The notes below the pieces were generated by a model. The model did no database searches. It was not told the DNA's origin and saw only the letters and a program-made list of their open reading frames with translations. The translations under genes and the position numbers were made by a program. This document shows positions 36,027 through 45,789 of a stretch of DNA of 64,000 bases, piece by piece. The DNA is from JBDHXE01 sp035445085 (GTDB lineage: Bacteria > Bacteroidota > Ignavibacteria > Kapaibacteriales > UBA2268): NCBI GenBank assembly GCA_035445085.1, contig DAOMQA010000004.1, forward strand, positions 62,001-126,000, read 5' to 3'. Numbering within the stretch: the stretch's first letter is position 1; each line of letters opens with the position of its first letter.

Positions 36027-39000
36027 ATGCCAATTATAGTTCATAATACAGAATTTGATATTAATAAAAACCAGCTTAATTTAAATGAAATTATTAGTAA
36101 CTATATTGTTAAAGATAAAATAGATGAATTATTTATAGTATTACCTACTGCTAAATGGCAAAGATATTTGAATAATCATATTGTAAGGCAGTATTTTGAG
36201 CACCATAAAAAGCCTACACCATCTTTAAACATATATAATTTAAGTAAATTTACTGAATTTATATATTCAAAATTATTCAAGCAAAATGAACATGTATTAA
36301 TTTCCGATGCCTTTAGGCTTTCAAAGTTTGAGGAAGCATGCAACAAAGCAGACTTACATTTCTTTCGTAACTTTGGACAGAAAATGAATTTAAATTTAGT
36401 AAAACGCTTATCAGATACAATCTATGGACTAAAGGAAGATGGTATCAGGGTAAATGATTTAATGAAGGATATTGAAGTAATTGCTACTTCTATCGAGGGC
36501 GGTATTGACTATTCTTATGATTTAGGTCGTCTAAAAGATATTTATCAGATTTACAAAGAATTTGAATATTTATTAAAAAGTAAGTTACTTGATTTGCCAG
36601 CTTTAATAGATTTAGTAAGCCAAAAGCTAAGTGATGTAAATTTACTAAACCCTAATAGTATTAAGGAATTAGTTTTTGACAATCGTGATATAGTTATTTT
36701 TGTTTACGGCTTCACTGATTTTAAAAAGCCCGAGATTGATTTTTTATCAAAGTTTGGCTACTCAAATATTCCTTTAGCAATTCATATTGACTTTTCTTCA
36801 AAGAATGGTCCTTTGTATAGCAATATGAGGGAAATAGTAAACTGGCTTGAACAAACGCAAAGATTTAAGTCTTTTGAAGATGACATGAATGACGAGCTTA
36901 ATGGCAAGCAAGATCCAACACAGCTTAATATTAACACTTTTCTGCGTAAGCATTTGTTTATTGAAAAGAGTATTATGAACTACTCACAACTAAACGACAA
37001 GCTAACTATTTATGAGCTTGACGATATAAATAATGAAGTGATATTTATAGCTAAATTAGTAAAAAAATTGATTATCGAAGATAAATACAAAGCAAATGAG
37101 ATATGCGTTGTAGCGCGTCAGCCATCAGTATATACCGATTTAATAAGAAATGAATTTAATAAAGAGAGAATTCCTCATAACATCTCTGATAGGTTCGAAC
37201 TTAAAAGTTCACCCATAATCACTTTGATATTCAATGTATTAGAATTAATAACAAATGATTATCACCGAGACACTTATATCAAAATACTAAAAAATCCACT
37301 TGTAAATTTTGAAAAGAATATAAAAGAAGATGTACACATTGATATCGATAATTTAATCAGGGTATTTTCTGCTTTTAAATTATTAAGGTACCCTTGGGAC
37401 AATAAGTTTGACAGTAGAATAAACTATCTGAATCACAGAATTAATCAAAAGAATGAGGATGCTGCCGAAGAATTTGAAATCAATTTATTAAAACATGAAT
37501 TAGCTAATGTAATTAAAGCAAAAAATGATTTTTTAATTATTAACTCAAAATTACCACAATTAAATGGTAAAACTGATCTTACTTCAGATGAGTTTACTAA
37601 CTTAGTCAAAGATAATATTATAGATAGGTTAGGAGTCATTGAAAAGATTAAAGACTTTTATAAGAGGACATTTGAAATACATACTAAAGGGCTATATACA
37701 TCACATATTAATTTTACAATTGATGAAATAGAAAAGTTATCTAAATCTATCAATAAATTTATAAAACTACTTAATGAGATAAATTACATCAATAATATGC
37801 TAAATCCCAATATCAAATTTAGTATTTATGAGCTCATTGAAAGGTTAAAGATTGCTGTTAGCGGTGAAAAATATAATATTCATGAAAAAGTAAACTACGG
37901 AGTAGATATAACCTCTATTGAACAAACAAGAGGTATTCCATATAAAGTCTCTATCTTATGCGGAGCTTTTGAAGGCAATCTACCTATTGCCTTCAAAACA
38001 GATTCATTTATTGGCAAAGACATACCCAATTCTAAAGAACGACACTATAATTCAGAACAAGTACAATTTTATCAATTTCTGACTAATAATTCTGCTCAAC
38101 AAGGTTATAAGCTATTTATTACTTATCCTAGTAAAATGGATAATAATGACTTGGTGCCATCGCACTTTTTATTATCATTATATAAAATTACTGGCATAGA
38201 CAAGCATTCACTCTATAAAATATCCTACAACAACGTTGAGCATATGAAATGGTTTAGTTATTTAACTAATATCAGCGAAATTGAAGAGGAACGATTTAAA
38301 ACGCTACACGATAAGCATGATACGTATTTTAATTACTTAGCTAACAGGAAATCTACACTACCTCTAGTTCGTATCCTCTCCGATAACCCTCAAGTAGATT
38401 ATAATTTTAATATAGATAGTAATAGTATATTATCAATATCAACTCTTGAAAACTACAATGAATGCCCTTATAAATACTATGTATCAAAAGTTTTAAAAAT
38501 TCAAGAAGAAAAAGACACTAACAAGGAATTGTCTTCTTTAGAAAAAGGAGATTTAATTCATTATGTTCTATTTAAATTTTATAATAGCTTAAAAGAGGAT
38601 ATAGCATCTGATAATTCTAATACTACATTTAATACAATCAAGCTATGCACACAAAAACAAGATGAAATCTATACTTTATTTATTCATATAGCGCATGCAA
38701 TTTTCAAAGAATTTAAAGACTCCGATATATTCTTTGATTTATTCTATAATGAAATGTTAGGATTTGATTTTAGAGAAGAGTTAGGCGAATACCCAGGTTT
38801 AAGTGATAATAAGGGCAAGCTATTACAATGGTTAAAGAAGGAGTTAAAAAGACAATCTGACGATAAATTTTATAAACCAGCTTTATTTGAATATGCTTTT
38901 GGCTTTAAAAAAGAAACAGCAGTACTTATAGATAATAAATTTAGATTACGTGGTAAGATTGATAGGATTGAATTAAAAGAAGGAGATAACGTAATTAAAT

Positions 39001-39428
39001 TTAATGTTGCAGACTATAAAATGGTCTTAGGCAAAAAACATTCATATTCTTCAATTATCAAAGGCGAGTCATTACAAATGCCTTTATATATGTATGCTTT
39101 CAAAAAGATATTAGAGGGACAAGAGGCAATAAATAAATTACAAGTTGATTACCATGGGGCAGTATACTATCCTACTACTAAGTTTTATGAAAATAAAAAT
39201 AGCGTTTTTTATAAATTTGCACTATATGATGATGAATTAATAGAGCAAGAAGTCAGCCCAAGGTCAAAAAAGAATATTAAAAACATTAATGAAGTAATTG
39301 ATAATTCAATCCAGCACGCAAGCCACATCGTTGATAATATCAATAGTGGAATTTTTGATATAAAGCCAGGGCGGCACTGCCAATTTTGTACCTTTGCTGC
39401 TATTTGTAGAAAAAACACTTTAATTTAA
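36027..39428 (+). CDS. AddB-like PD-(D/E)XK nuclease with iron-sulfur cluster motif
   Basis: 1133 residues, preceded by a strong GAGGAGG ribosome site. The fold follows AddB/RecB-family proteins: helicase-like domains without a Walker A motif, so no ATPase, then a C-terminal nuclease. The nuclease shows His in EKGDLIHYVL, Asp979 in KIDRIE, Asp996 and Lys998 in VADYK, and QMPLYMYA. Four cysteines (Cys813 in NECPYKYY and Cys1118, 1121, 1127 in CQFCTFAAIC) fit the [4Fe-4S] staple of AddB. It would process double-strand breaks with an AddA partner, which is not in this window. The stop is one base from the convergent GT2 gene. Confidence 0.82.
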   Translation: MPIIVHNTEFDINKNQLNLNEIISNYIVKDKIDELFIVLPTAKWQRYLNNHIVRQYFEHHKKPTPSLNIYNLSKFTEFIYSKLFKQNEHVLISDAFRLSKFEEACNKADLHFFRNFGQKMNLNLVKRLSDTIYGLKEDGIRVNDLMKDIEVIATSIEGGIDYSYDLGRLKDIYQIYKEFEYLLKSKLLDLPALIDLVSQKLSDVNLLNPNSIKELVFDNRDIVIFVYGFTDFKKPEIDFLSKFGYSNIPLAIHIDFSSKNGPLYSNMREIVNWLEQTQRFKSFEDDMNDELNGKQDPTQLNINTFLRKHLFIEKSIMNYSQLNDKLTIYELDDINNEVIFIAKLVKKLIIEDKYKANEICVVARQPSVYTDLIRNEFNKERIPHNISDRFELKSSPIITLIFNVLELITNDYHRDTYIKILKNPLVNFEKNIKEDVHIDIDNLIRVFSAFKLLRYPWDNKFDSRINYLNHRINQKNEDAAEEFEINLLKHELANVIKAKNDFLIINSKLPQLNGKTDLTSDEFTNLVKDNIIDRLGVIEKIKDFYKRTFEIHTKGLYTSHINFTIDEIEKLSKSINKFIKLLNEINYINNMLNPNIKFSIYELIERLKIAVSGEKYNIHEKVNYGVDITSIEQTRGIPYKVSILCGAFEGNLPIAFKTDSFIGKDIPNSKERHYNSEQVQFYQFLTNNSAQQGYKLFITYPSKMDNNDLVPSHFLLSLYKITGIDKHSLYKISYNNVEHMKWFSYLTNISEIEEERFKTLHDKHDTYFNYLANRKSTLPLVRILSDNPQVDYNFNIDSNSILSISTLENYNECPYKYYVSKVLKIQEEKDTNKELSSLEKGDLIHYVLFKFYNSLKEDIASDNSNTTFNTIKLCTQKQDEIYTLFIHIAHAIFKEFKDSDIFFDLFYNEMLGFDFREELGEYPGLSDNKGKLLQWLKKELKRQSDDKFYKPALFEYAFGFKKETAVLIDNKFRLRGKIDRIELKEGDNVIKFNVADYKMVLGKKHSYSSIIKGESLQMPLYMYAFKKILEGQEAINKLQVDYHGAVYYPTTKFYENKNSVFYKFALYDDELIEQEVSPRSKKNIKNINEVIDNSIQHASHIVDNINSGIFDIKPGRHCQFCTFAAICRKNTLI

Positions 39429-39429
39429 C

Positions 39430-40542
39430 TTATTTAAAAATTTGATCTTTCCACTTAATATTTGATTTAAATACAAGGGGCGGTATAAGTAATTCCATAA
39501 TAAGAAAGAAAGCTACTGCTGGCAACGTCCATTTTACTATATTGCTTTTACCAATACCAATGAGCGCTTGGCTGATAAGGATAGAATCGCTTACCAATCT
39601 AACTGTTAATAATATCAAAAATAATAAATATTGTCCACTAAATAATGTCGCAAGCAAAGCACCCCATACTGCTACAGAACTTAATACAAAGAAAAATGCA
39701 ACCCATTTAAGATCTAAACCACCTCTACCCCATCTCCTTAATTGGGAAACTAAGTCTGGAAAGGATTTACAAGGATTAGTTTCAACTACAGCATCAGGAT
39801 TGGTTATATAGGTAGCAATCCCACCCATTTTCATTATTGTCTTCAATAATGCATAATCTTCAGTTATTGAAAATGGTATTTTGCTATAACCCCCTATTTC
39901 TTTATATATATTACGTCTAATTGCAAGGTTAGTTCCAAAACAACCTAAAGGATAATTAAATGCCGGACCTGCGCTTGCCATTTTGTGAAGATATACCCAT
40001 TGAACGGCTTGTATTTTATCAAAAATTCTATCTCCCTTAAGCGTCGTGTAAGCGGATACAATATTAACTTTAGGGTTTGAAAAATACTTTACAATTGTAG
40101 AAATCCACTTCGGATTTACTTCACAATCTGCATCAGTCATTAGTATCAATTCACCTTTAGATATATTAATTCCATAGTCTAATGCTCCTGGTTTACCTCT
40201 CAAATTATTATTCTTATTTGCTTCGCTAATATTTATAATTTTTAAATTAGGAATACTTAAAGCTAATTTATCTAATATTTTCAACGTGTTATCTTTTGAA
40301 CGATCATTTACTGCAATAATCTCATAATTATCAATAGGATAATTTGATTTGCTAATACAAGTTATTGCATTCTCTATATTATTTTCTTCGTTACGGGCAG
40401 GAACAATTATTGATACAAATGGCTGATAATCTAATTGTAAATCTTCAACAGACTTTCTTTTGGTTTTTCTGGCGCCAATAAAAATCAGCAAACTCCTTAT
40501 TATAAAGAGTAAAATTGCAATATATGCTATTATTAATATCAT
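39430..40542 (-). CDS. Membrane glycosyltransferase family 2
   Basis: 370 residues: one N-terminal membrane helix (1-20) and a GT2 domain (about 45-270), with VSIIVPARNEENNIENAI, VNDRSKDNTL, MTDADCEVNP as the DxD-like metal site, SITEDYALL (ED catalytic) and QLRRW (Q..RW acceptor motif). Two or three C-terminal membrane helices follow. The order is that of processive or polyprenol-linked GT2 enzymes such as BcsA-like and ceramide-type transferases. The product is unknown. It is separated from clpC by a hairpin terminator. Confidence 0.87.
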   Translation of the reverse strand: MILIIAYIAILLFIIRSLLIFIGARKTKRKSVEDLQLDYQPFVSIIVPARNEENNIENAITCISKSNYPIDNYEIIAVNDRSKDNTLKILDKLALSIPNLKIINISEANKNNNLRGKPGALDYGINISKGELILMTDADCEVNPKWISTIVKYFSNPKVNIVSAYTTLKGDRIFDKIQAVQWVYLHKMASAGPAFNYPLGCFGTNLAIRRNIYKEIGGYSKIPFSITEDYALLKTIMKMGGIATYITNPDAVVETNPCKSFPDLVSQLRRWGRGGLDLKWVAFFFVLSSVAVWGALLATLFSGQYLLFLILLTVRLVSDSILISQALIGIGKSNIVKWTLPAVAFFLIMELLIPPLVFKSNIKWKDQIFK

Positions 40543-40583
40543 TTGTTATATACAATCTATCAAAAATAATTACCCAACACAAT

Positions 40584-40607
40584 ACAAGGGAGCATATGCC
40601 CCCTTGT
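40584..40607 (-). terminator. Hairpin between clpC and the GT2 gene
   Basis: ACAAGGG (40584-40590) pairs with CCCTTGT (40601-40607). The inside GCAT/ATGC can extend the stem past one A/C mismatch. It lies about 45 nt downstream of the clpC stop. The U-tract after the stem is imperfect on either strand, so it may work as an attenuator or RNA stabiliser. Confidence 0.5.
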
Positions 40608-40652
40608 GTATCTTTTAATATTTAGTAAACCTTTAATTATCTTACAATTAAC

Positions 40653-43169
40653 CTAATTAATAGGTTCTTCTAAAGTCTTTAATCTTTGTTGAGTCATTAA
40701 CTTTTCATCTAATACAGTTTCACCTGGTACATAAGTAAACTTTAAGTTCTTATTTATATCATCATAATCGGCAGAAATCGTAGCTCCTATACCAAGATTT
40801 TCCCTTAATATAAGTTCAGCTAACTCATCTTCAACGTATTTCTGAATAGATCTACGCAATGGCCTAGCTCCATACTTTTGGTCATACCCTTTTTCAACAA
40901 GAAAATCTTTTGCCTTATCAGATAAAATTAATTCCATTTTATTATTTTTAATACGTTTCATTAATTCACGTAATTGAATATCAATAATACCATAAATATG
41001 AGATTTATCTAATTGGTGGAATACTATAAAATCATCAACTCTATTAATAAATTCTGGGTTAAACATTCTCTTAACTGCTTCATCTATAATAGACTTAACA
41101 TTTTCAAAATCTTCTTTTTCCTTATTTGCAGAGAAGCCAATTTTACCACCAGCTTTCACATCTCTAGTGCCAATATTTGAAGTCATTATAATTATAGTGT
41201 TCTTAAAATCCACCTTTCTACCCAATCCATCAGTTAAAATACCATCATCAAAAACTTGTAATAATATATTAAATACATCTGGGTGAGCCTTCTCGATTTC
41301 ATCTAATAATATAATACTGTATGGTTTTCTTCTAACTTTTTCGGTTAATTGTCCGCCTTCTTCATAACCAACATAACCAGGAGGTGCACCAACTAATCTC
41401 GAAACAGAAAACTTTTCAATATATTCACTCATATCAATTCTAATTAAAGCATCTTCTGTATTAAACATTACACGCGCTAGCGCTTTTGCTAATTCAGTTT
41501 TACCAACACCTGTGGGACCCAAGAACATAAATGAACCAATTGGTCTTTTTGGGTCTTTAAGTCCAGCTCTTGCTCTACGTATCGCTTTAGACAGCGAATC
41601 AATAGCATCATTTTGCCCTACAACGTATTGCTTTAAGTCGTCTGATAATTTTAATAATTTATTAGTTTCTGATTCGGCAATTTTGTTTACAGGAATACCT
41701 GTTATCATTGCTACTACATCCGATACATCGTCTTCGGTAACAGGAAATACATTTTCGGTAGATTTACTTTCCCAATTTATTTTTGCCTGCTCCAGATCGC
41801 TTTGAAGTTTTCTTTCTTCATCTCTTAATCTAGCTGCTTCTTCAAAGTTTTGCTTTTTAACTACTAAATTTTTATCATTTCTAATAGTATTAATCTTTTC
41901 TTCTAACTCTATTATATCTTTAGGTACTACAATATTAGCTAAATGCACTTTAGCACCAGCTTCATCTAATACATCAATAGCCTTATCTGGAAACATTCTA
42001 TCTGATATATATCTATCAGATAAATGAACACAACTTAAAATAGCTTCATCTGTATAAGCTACATTATGATGTTCTTCATATTTATCCTTAATATTATTGA
42101 GGATAGTGATAGTATCTTCTGCGGTAGGTGGCTCAACCAATACTTTTTGAAAACGCCTATCCAAAGCTCCATCTTTTTCAATAAATTGCCTATACTCATC
42201 TAAAGTTGTTGCACCAATACATTGTATATCCCCTCTTGCTAGTGCAGGCTTAAACATATTAGAAGCATCTAAAGAGCCTGAAGCACCTCCAGCACCAACA
42301 ATAGTATGAATCTCATCAATAAATAAAATTACATCGGTAGCTTTTTCTAATTCTGTAAGTACAGCTTTCATTCTTTCTTCAAATTGCCCGCGGTATTTGG
42401 TGCCAGCAACTAAGGATGCAACATCTAAGGTAACAATTCTTTTATCGAATAATGCGCGTGATACTTTCTTTTGAACTATCTGTAAAGCTAATCCTTCAAC
42501 AATAGCTGTTTTGCCTACACCAGGTTCACCAATAAGGACTGGATTATTTTTCTTCCTCCTAGATAAGACCTGAGATACTCTTTCTATTTCTTTACTTCTA
42601 CCGATAACTGGGTCTAACTTTCCTTCTAATGCTAACTTAGTTAAATCCCTTCCAAAGTTATCTAAGACAGGTGTCTTTGGCTTTTCTTTACTATTTTTAG
42701 TCTTTTGAGCTACTTGCTTAGGTGCTGTTGGAGTACCATTCAAAATATTATCTAATTCTTTCTTTGAATTTTCGTAAAAGACTGCAAATTGAGCTAATAT
42801 TTGAGCTGCGATATTCTCTTCGTCTCTCAATAGAGAAAGCAGCAAATGTTCAGTCCCAATAACATCTGACTTATATAATTTTGCTTCTAAATATGTAATT
42901 TTTAATACTTTTTCTGCTTGTTTAGTTAAAGGAATGTTACCAATTGTCATAGTACCACTATTAGATTTAACCGTATCTTCTATACTTCTTTTTAATTTAT
43001 ATAGATCAGTACCTAGATTCTTTAAAATCTTAACAGCTAAACCTTCCCCTTCTCTAATAATACCTAATAGCAGGTGTTCAGTTCCAATATAATCATGACC
43101 TAATCTAATAGCTTCTTCTCTACTTAGTCTAATTACATCATTTACTCTGCTTGAGAAATTTCCTTCCAT
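40653..43169 (-). CDS. clpC: ATP-dependent Clp protease ATP-binding subunit ClpC
   Basis: A class I HSP100 unfoldase of 838 residues that feeds substrates to ClpP. There are two N-terminal Clp_N repeats (EEAIRLGHDYIGTEHLLLGIIREGEG and a second TEHLLLSLLRDEENIA). AAA D1 has GEPGVGKT (about 210). A UVR-type middle domain (NFEEAARLRDEERKL) marks ClpC rather than ClpB or ClpA. AAA D2 has GPTGVGKTELAKAL and VGAPPGYVGYEEGGQL. A VGF/IGF-type ClpP-docking loop (KIGFS) is present in D2. ClpP is not in this window. A single-gene unit, read divergently from the threonine dehydrogenase gene. Confidence 0.96.
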   Translation of the reverse strand: MEGNFSSRVNDVIRLSREEAIRLGHDYIGTEHLLLGIIREGEGLAVKILKNLGTDLYKLKRSIEDTVKSNSGTMTIGNIPLTKQAEKVLKITYLEAKLYKSDVIGTEHLLLSLLRDEENIAAQILAQFAVFYENSKKELDNILNGTPTAPKQVAQKTKNSKEKPKTPVLDNFGRDLTKLALEGKLDPVIGRSKEIERVSQVLSRRKKNNPVLIGEPGVGKTAIVEGLALQIVQKKVSRALFDKRIVTLDVASLVAGTKYRGQFEERMKAVLTELEKATDVILFIDEIHTIVGAGGASGSLDASNMFKPALARGDIQCIGATTLDEYRQFIEKDGALDRRFQKVLVEPPTAEDTITILNNIKDKYEEHHNVAYTDEAILSCVHLSDRYISDRMFPDKAIDVLDEAGAKVHLANIVVPKDIIELEEKINTIRNDKNLVVKKQNFEEAARLRDEERKLQSDLEQAKINWESKSTENVFPVTEDDVSDVVAMITGIPVNKIAESETNKLLKLSDDLKQYVVGQNDAIDSLSKAIRRARAGLKDPKRPIGSFMFLGPTGVGKTELAKALARVMFNTEDALIRIDMSEYIEKFSVSRLVGAPPGYVGYEEGGQLTEKVRRKPYSIILLDEIEKAHPDVFNILLQVFDDGILTDGLGRKVDFKNTIIIMTSNIGTRDVKAGGKIGFSANKEKEDFENVKSIIDEAVKRMFNPEFINRVDDFIVFHQLDKSHIYGIIDIQLRELMKRIKNNKMELILSDKAKDFLVEKGYDQKYGARPLRRSIQKYVEDELAELILRENLGIGATISADYDDINKNLKFTYVPGETVLDEKLMTQQRLKTLEEPIN

Positions 43170-43276
43170 AAATTTTCCAATTTACAACATTTGTTATATT
43201 CGACGTGAAAATTATAATAATATTTGTTTTTGAGCTTATAGCAACAATTTTACTATAATCATTTAAAAAAAAATAA

Positions 43277-43284
43277 TACTTTTG
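43277..43284 (+). promoter_or_regulatory. Candidate -7 element for the threonine dehydrogenase operon
   Basis: TACTTTTG on the plus strand, identical to the tRNA-Phe -7 box, 40 nt upstream of the first gene of the plus-strand run. No TTTG is present at the -33 position. Confidence 0.35.
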
Positions 43285-43324
43285 CTATATTCTTTAGTAA
43301 ATAAATTGATGGTATGTTTTCCTT

Positions 43325-44299
43325 ATGAGTAAATCAATAAAAAAGATTTTGATAACTGGTGCATTAGGCCAAATTGGTTCAGAATTAACCCAAGAATTAA
43401 GAAAAAAATATGGTATTGACAACGTAATTGCTTCCGATATAAGGAATAATCCACCAGAGCACTTTGCTAATTCGGGCACTTATGAATGTATAGATGTTCT
43501 TAATAGAGAAAGCATTGAAAATGTCGTTAATAAATACAATATAGACACTATTTTTCATTTAGCTGCAATTCTTTCGGCAGCTGGCGAAAGAGATCCGCTT
43601 TTCTGTTGGAACGTCAATATGAATGGTTCATTAAATATATTAGAAATTGGCGTAAAATACAAATTAAATAGGGTGATTATCCCAAGTTCGATTGCTGTTT
43701 GGGGGAAACATGCCCCGCAAGAAAACACTCCACAGGAAACGGTCCTCAAACCAAGCTCGATGTACGGTATCACAAAGGTAGCTGGTGAATTATTATGCGA
43801 TTATTATGTTAGCAAATTTGGGTTAGATTGCAGAGGGCTTCGTTATCCGGGTATTATTTCTTCCGAGACTTTACCTGGTGGCGGCACTACTGATTATGCT
43901 GTCGAAATTTTCTATGAAGCAGTAAAAAATAAGAAATATAATTGTTTTCTGAGAGCAAATACTATTCTGCCAATGATGTATATGCCAGATTGTATTAAAG
44001 CTACTATTGATTTAGCCGAAGCGGATTTTGACAAATTAGATCATCATAGCGACTATAATTTAGCTGCATTTAGTTTTGACCCTCAAACCTTAGCGAATGA
44101 AATAAAAAAACACATACCTGAATTTGAAATTAGTTATAACCCAGATTATCGCCAAGCAATTGCTGATAGTTGGCCTCAATCTATTGATGATTCAAGCGCA
44201 AGAAATGAGTGGGGCTGGTCTCCTAATTTTGATTTACAATCAATGACTAAAGATATGATTATTAGATTAACTGATAAATATAAAAATGGATTGATATAA
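43325..44299 (+). CDS. NAD-dependent L-threonine 3-dehydrogenase, SDR type
   Basis: 324 residues of the extended short-chain dehydrogenase family. The NAD-binding GALGQIG motif is at residues 12-18, followed by catalytic SSIAVWG and Tyr-x3-Lys in SSMYGITKVAGE. Segments GGGTTDYAVEIFYEAV and TILPMMYMPDCI are typical of the SDR-type threonine dehydrogenases known from Flavobacterium and Cupriavidus, so this identity is favoured over a nucleotide-sugar epimerase. The enzyme makes 2-amino-3-ketobutyrate from threonine. The next gene starts 5 nt after the stop. Confidence 0.83.
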   Translation: MSKSIKKILITGALGQIGSELTQELRKKYGIDNVIASDIRNNPPEHFANSGTYECIDVLNRESIENVVNKYNIDTIFHLAAILSAAGERDPLFCWNVNMNGSLNILEIGVKYKLNRVIIPSSIAVWGKHAPQENTPQETVLKPSSMYGITKVAGELLCDYYVSKFGLDCRGLRYPGIISSETLPGGGTTDYAVEIFYEAVKNKKYNCFLRANTILPMMYMPDCIKATIDLAEADFDKLDHHSDYNLAAFSFDPQTLANEIKKHIPEFEISYNPDYRQAIADSWPQSIDDSSARNEWGWSPNFDLQSMTKDMIIRLTDKYKNGLI

Positions 44300-44304
44300 T
44301 ATAA

Positions 44305-45789
44305 ATGCCAACTGCAATTTCTCTTTTTGCTTTATCATTTTTTTTGGAAATATACCAAATTTTTAGCTTAGGCTCTACTGGTGTAACGTTTAGCGACGTT
44401 ATTACCATGGGAATGTTCTTATATTTTATTAAGTATACTATATGGGATGGTAAGACAATAAAAATCTCAAAAAATCCAGCTATTTTATTCTTATTTTTAT
44501 TTTACATTATCACATTAATCTCTGGGTTTGCTCCTATTAGTAGAGGCATTTCTGGAGAAATGACTCAATTTATTAAATCTTTATCGCATTATCATTTCTC
44601 CCTACTTTTCTTAACAATTAATATTTTAATTTCTAACAAAAATGAGACATGGGAAAATTTTATAAAAATTTGGATAGTTGCCTCTATATTTATCAATATA
44701 TTTGGTATCTATCAAATTATTGCCAGAGGGCTTAATTTACCTTTAGCTTGGTTAGAAATTGGCAACAATGCTTATTTAGCGCGTGGTATGTATGATAATT
44801 TAGAAGATGTTTCGCAGATTAGCTTAAAGTTTGGAAATTTTTTTAGAGCAACTTCAATTTTTTCTGAGCCGAGTGCATTAGCAGCATTTGATGCCTTAGT
44901 ATTAGTTTTTTTGATAATACCTTATATACAAAATTTCAAGCCATTTTTAAAAAGTAAATTTTTAACTATTACTTCGGTAATATCTACAATTTTAGGATTA
45001 TTATTGGCTTTTTCTCTTACTGGCTTAACTTCCTTTGGCTTAGTTATTGGGAGTATTATCTTATTTGAGAAATTTAAAAATTTAAAATTATTCGTTAAAA
45101 TACTTTTTTTCTTAATAATATTTCTAATAATTGCAGACCAAATAGTTACCTTATACTTTGGCATAAGTATCTTTGAATTATTTTATAAACGTATTTATGG
45201 TGTAATTCAATTTTTACTTACTAACCAGGTAAGCGCAATTGAAGGAGAGTCATTTTCAGGTCGTTCCGACAATGCTAGCGCTATGTTTAATATTTTTACA
45301 CATAACCCTATTATTGGCACTGGATTAGGCTTAACTTCTGCCAGCCCATATTCTGATGGTTGGTTCTTTGCCGATATTACTATAATGGCAGTATTAGCTG
45401 AAACTGGGATAATTGGTTTTTTTGCATATATTAGTTTTTCTGCCTTACTTTTATTTCAAAGCATCAAGTTCTTAGTATTCCGGGATAGATATACAAACAT
45501 TGACGATAGCCAACGTAGACTACAAATGATACTCTTCTATATCTTGATGATTTACATTGTAGTTAATTATTTAAGTGGCAATCAATTATTAAATGTATTT
45601 TCGCTTATAATGTTATCATTAATTTTCAATGTAATAGATAACTATTACTTAAATTATTTAAAAAAGTTCTATGAAGTTAAGTTCGTTAACAAACCACTAT
45701 CAATTATATTTAAACAAGCTTTATTATCAAACGTCTCTAATAGTAAACTATCGAGAAAAGTAAATGAAAATGGAAATCAAATTATATAA
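44305..45789 (+). CDS. O-antigen ligase/polymerase-like membrane protein
   Basis: 494 residues with about 11-12 hydrophobic segments. A large periplasmic loop near residues 305-350 contains FSGRSDNASAMFNIFTHNPIIGTGLG. This is the Wzy/WaaL-family pattern (RxxxW-like segment, then HNPIxGxGxG) seen in O-antigen ligases, polymerases and exopolysaccharide polymerases. It probably joins or extends glycan chains on the periplasmic side of the inner membrane. It is an odd neighbour for threonine dehydrogenase and cysS. Its end overlaps the cysS start by 26 nt. Confidence 0.78.
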   Translation: MPTAISLFALSFFLEIYQIFSLGSTGVTFSDVITMGMFLYFIKYTIWDGKTIKISKNPAILFLFLFYIITLISGFAPISRGISGEMTQFIKSLSHYHFSLLFLTINILISNKNETWENFIKIWIVASIFINIFGIYQIIARGLNLPLAWLEIGNNAYLARGMYDNLEDVSQISLKFGNFFRATSIFSEPSALAAFDALVLVFLIIPYIQNFKPFLKSKFLTITSVISTILGLLLAFSLTGLTSFGLVIGSIILFEKFKNLKLFVKILFFLIIFLIIADQIVTLYFGISIFELFYKRIYGVIQFLLTNQVSAIEGESFSGRSDNASAMFNIFTHNPIIGTGLGLTSASPYSDGWFFADITIMAVLAETGIIGFFAYISFSALLLFQSIKFLVFRDRYTNIDDSQRRLQMILFYILMIYIVVNYLSGNQLLNVFSLIMLSLIFNVIDNYYLNYLKKFYEVKFVNKPLSIIFKQALLSNVSNSKLSRKVNENGNQII

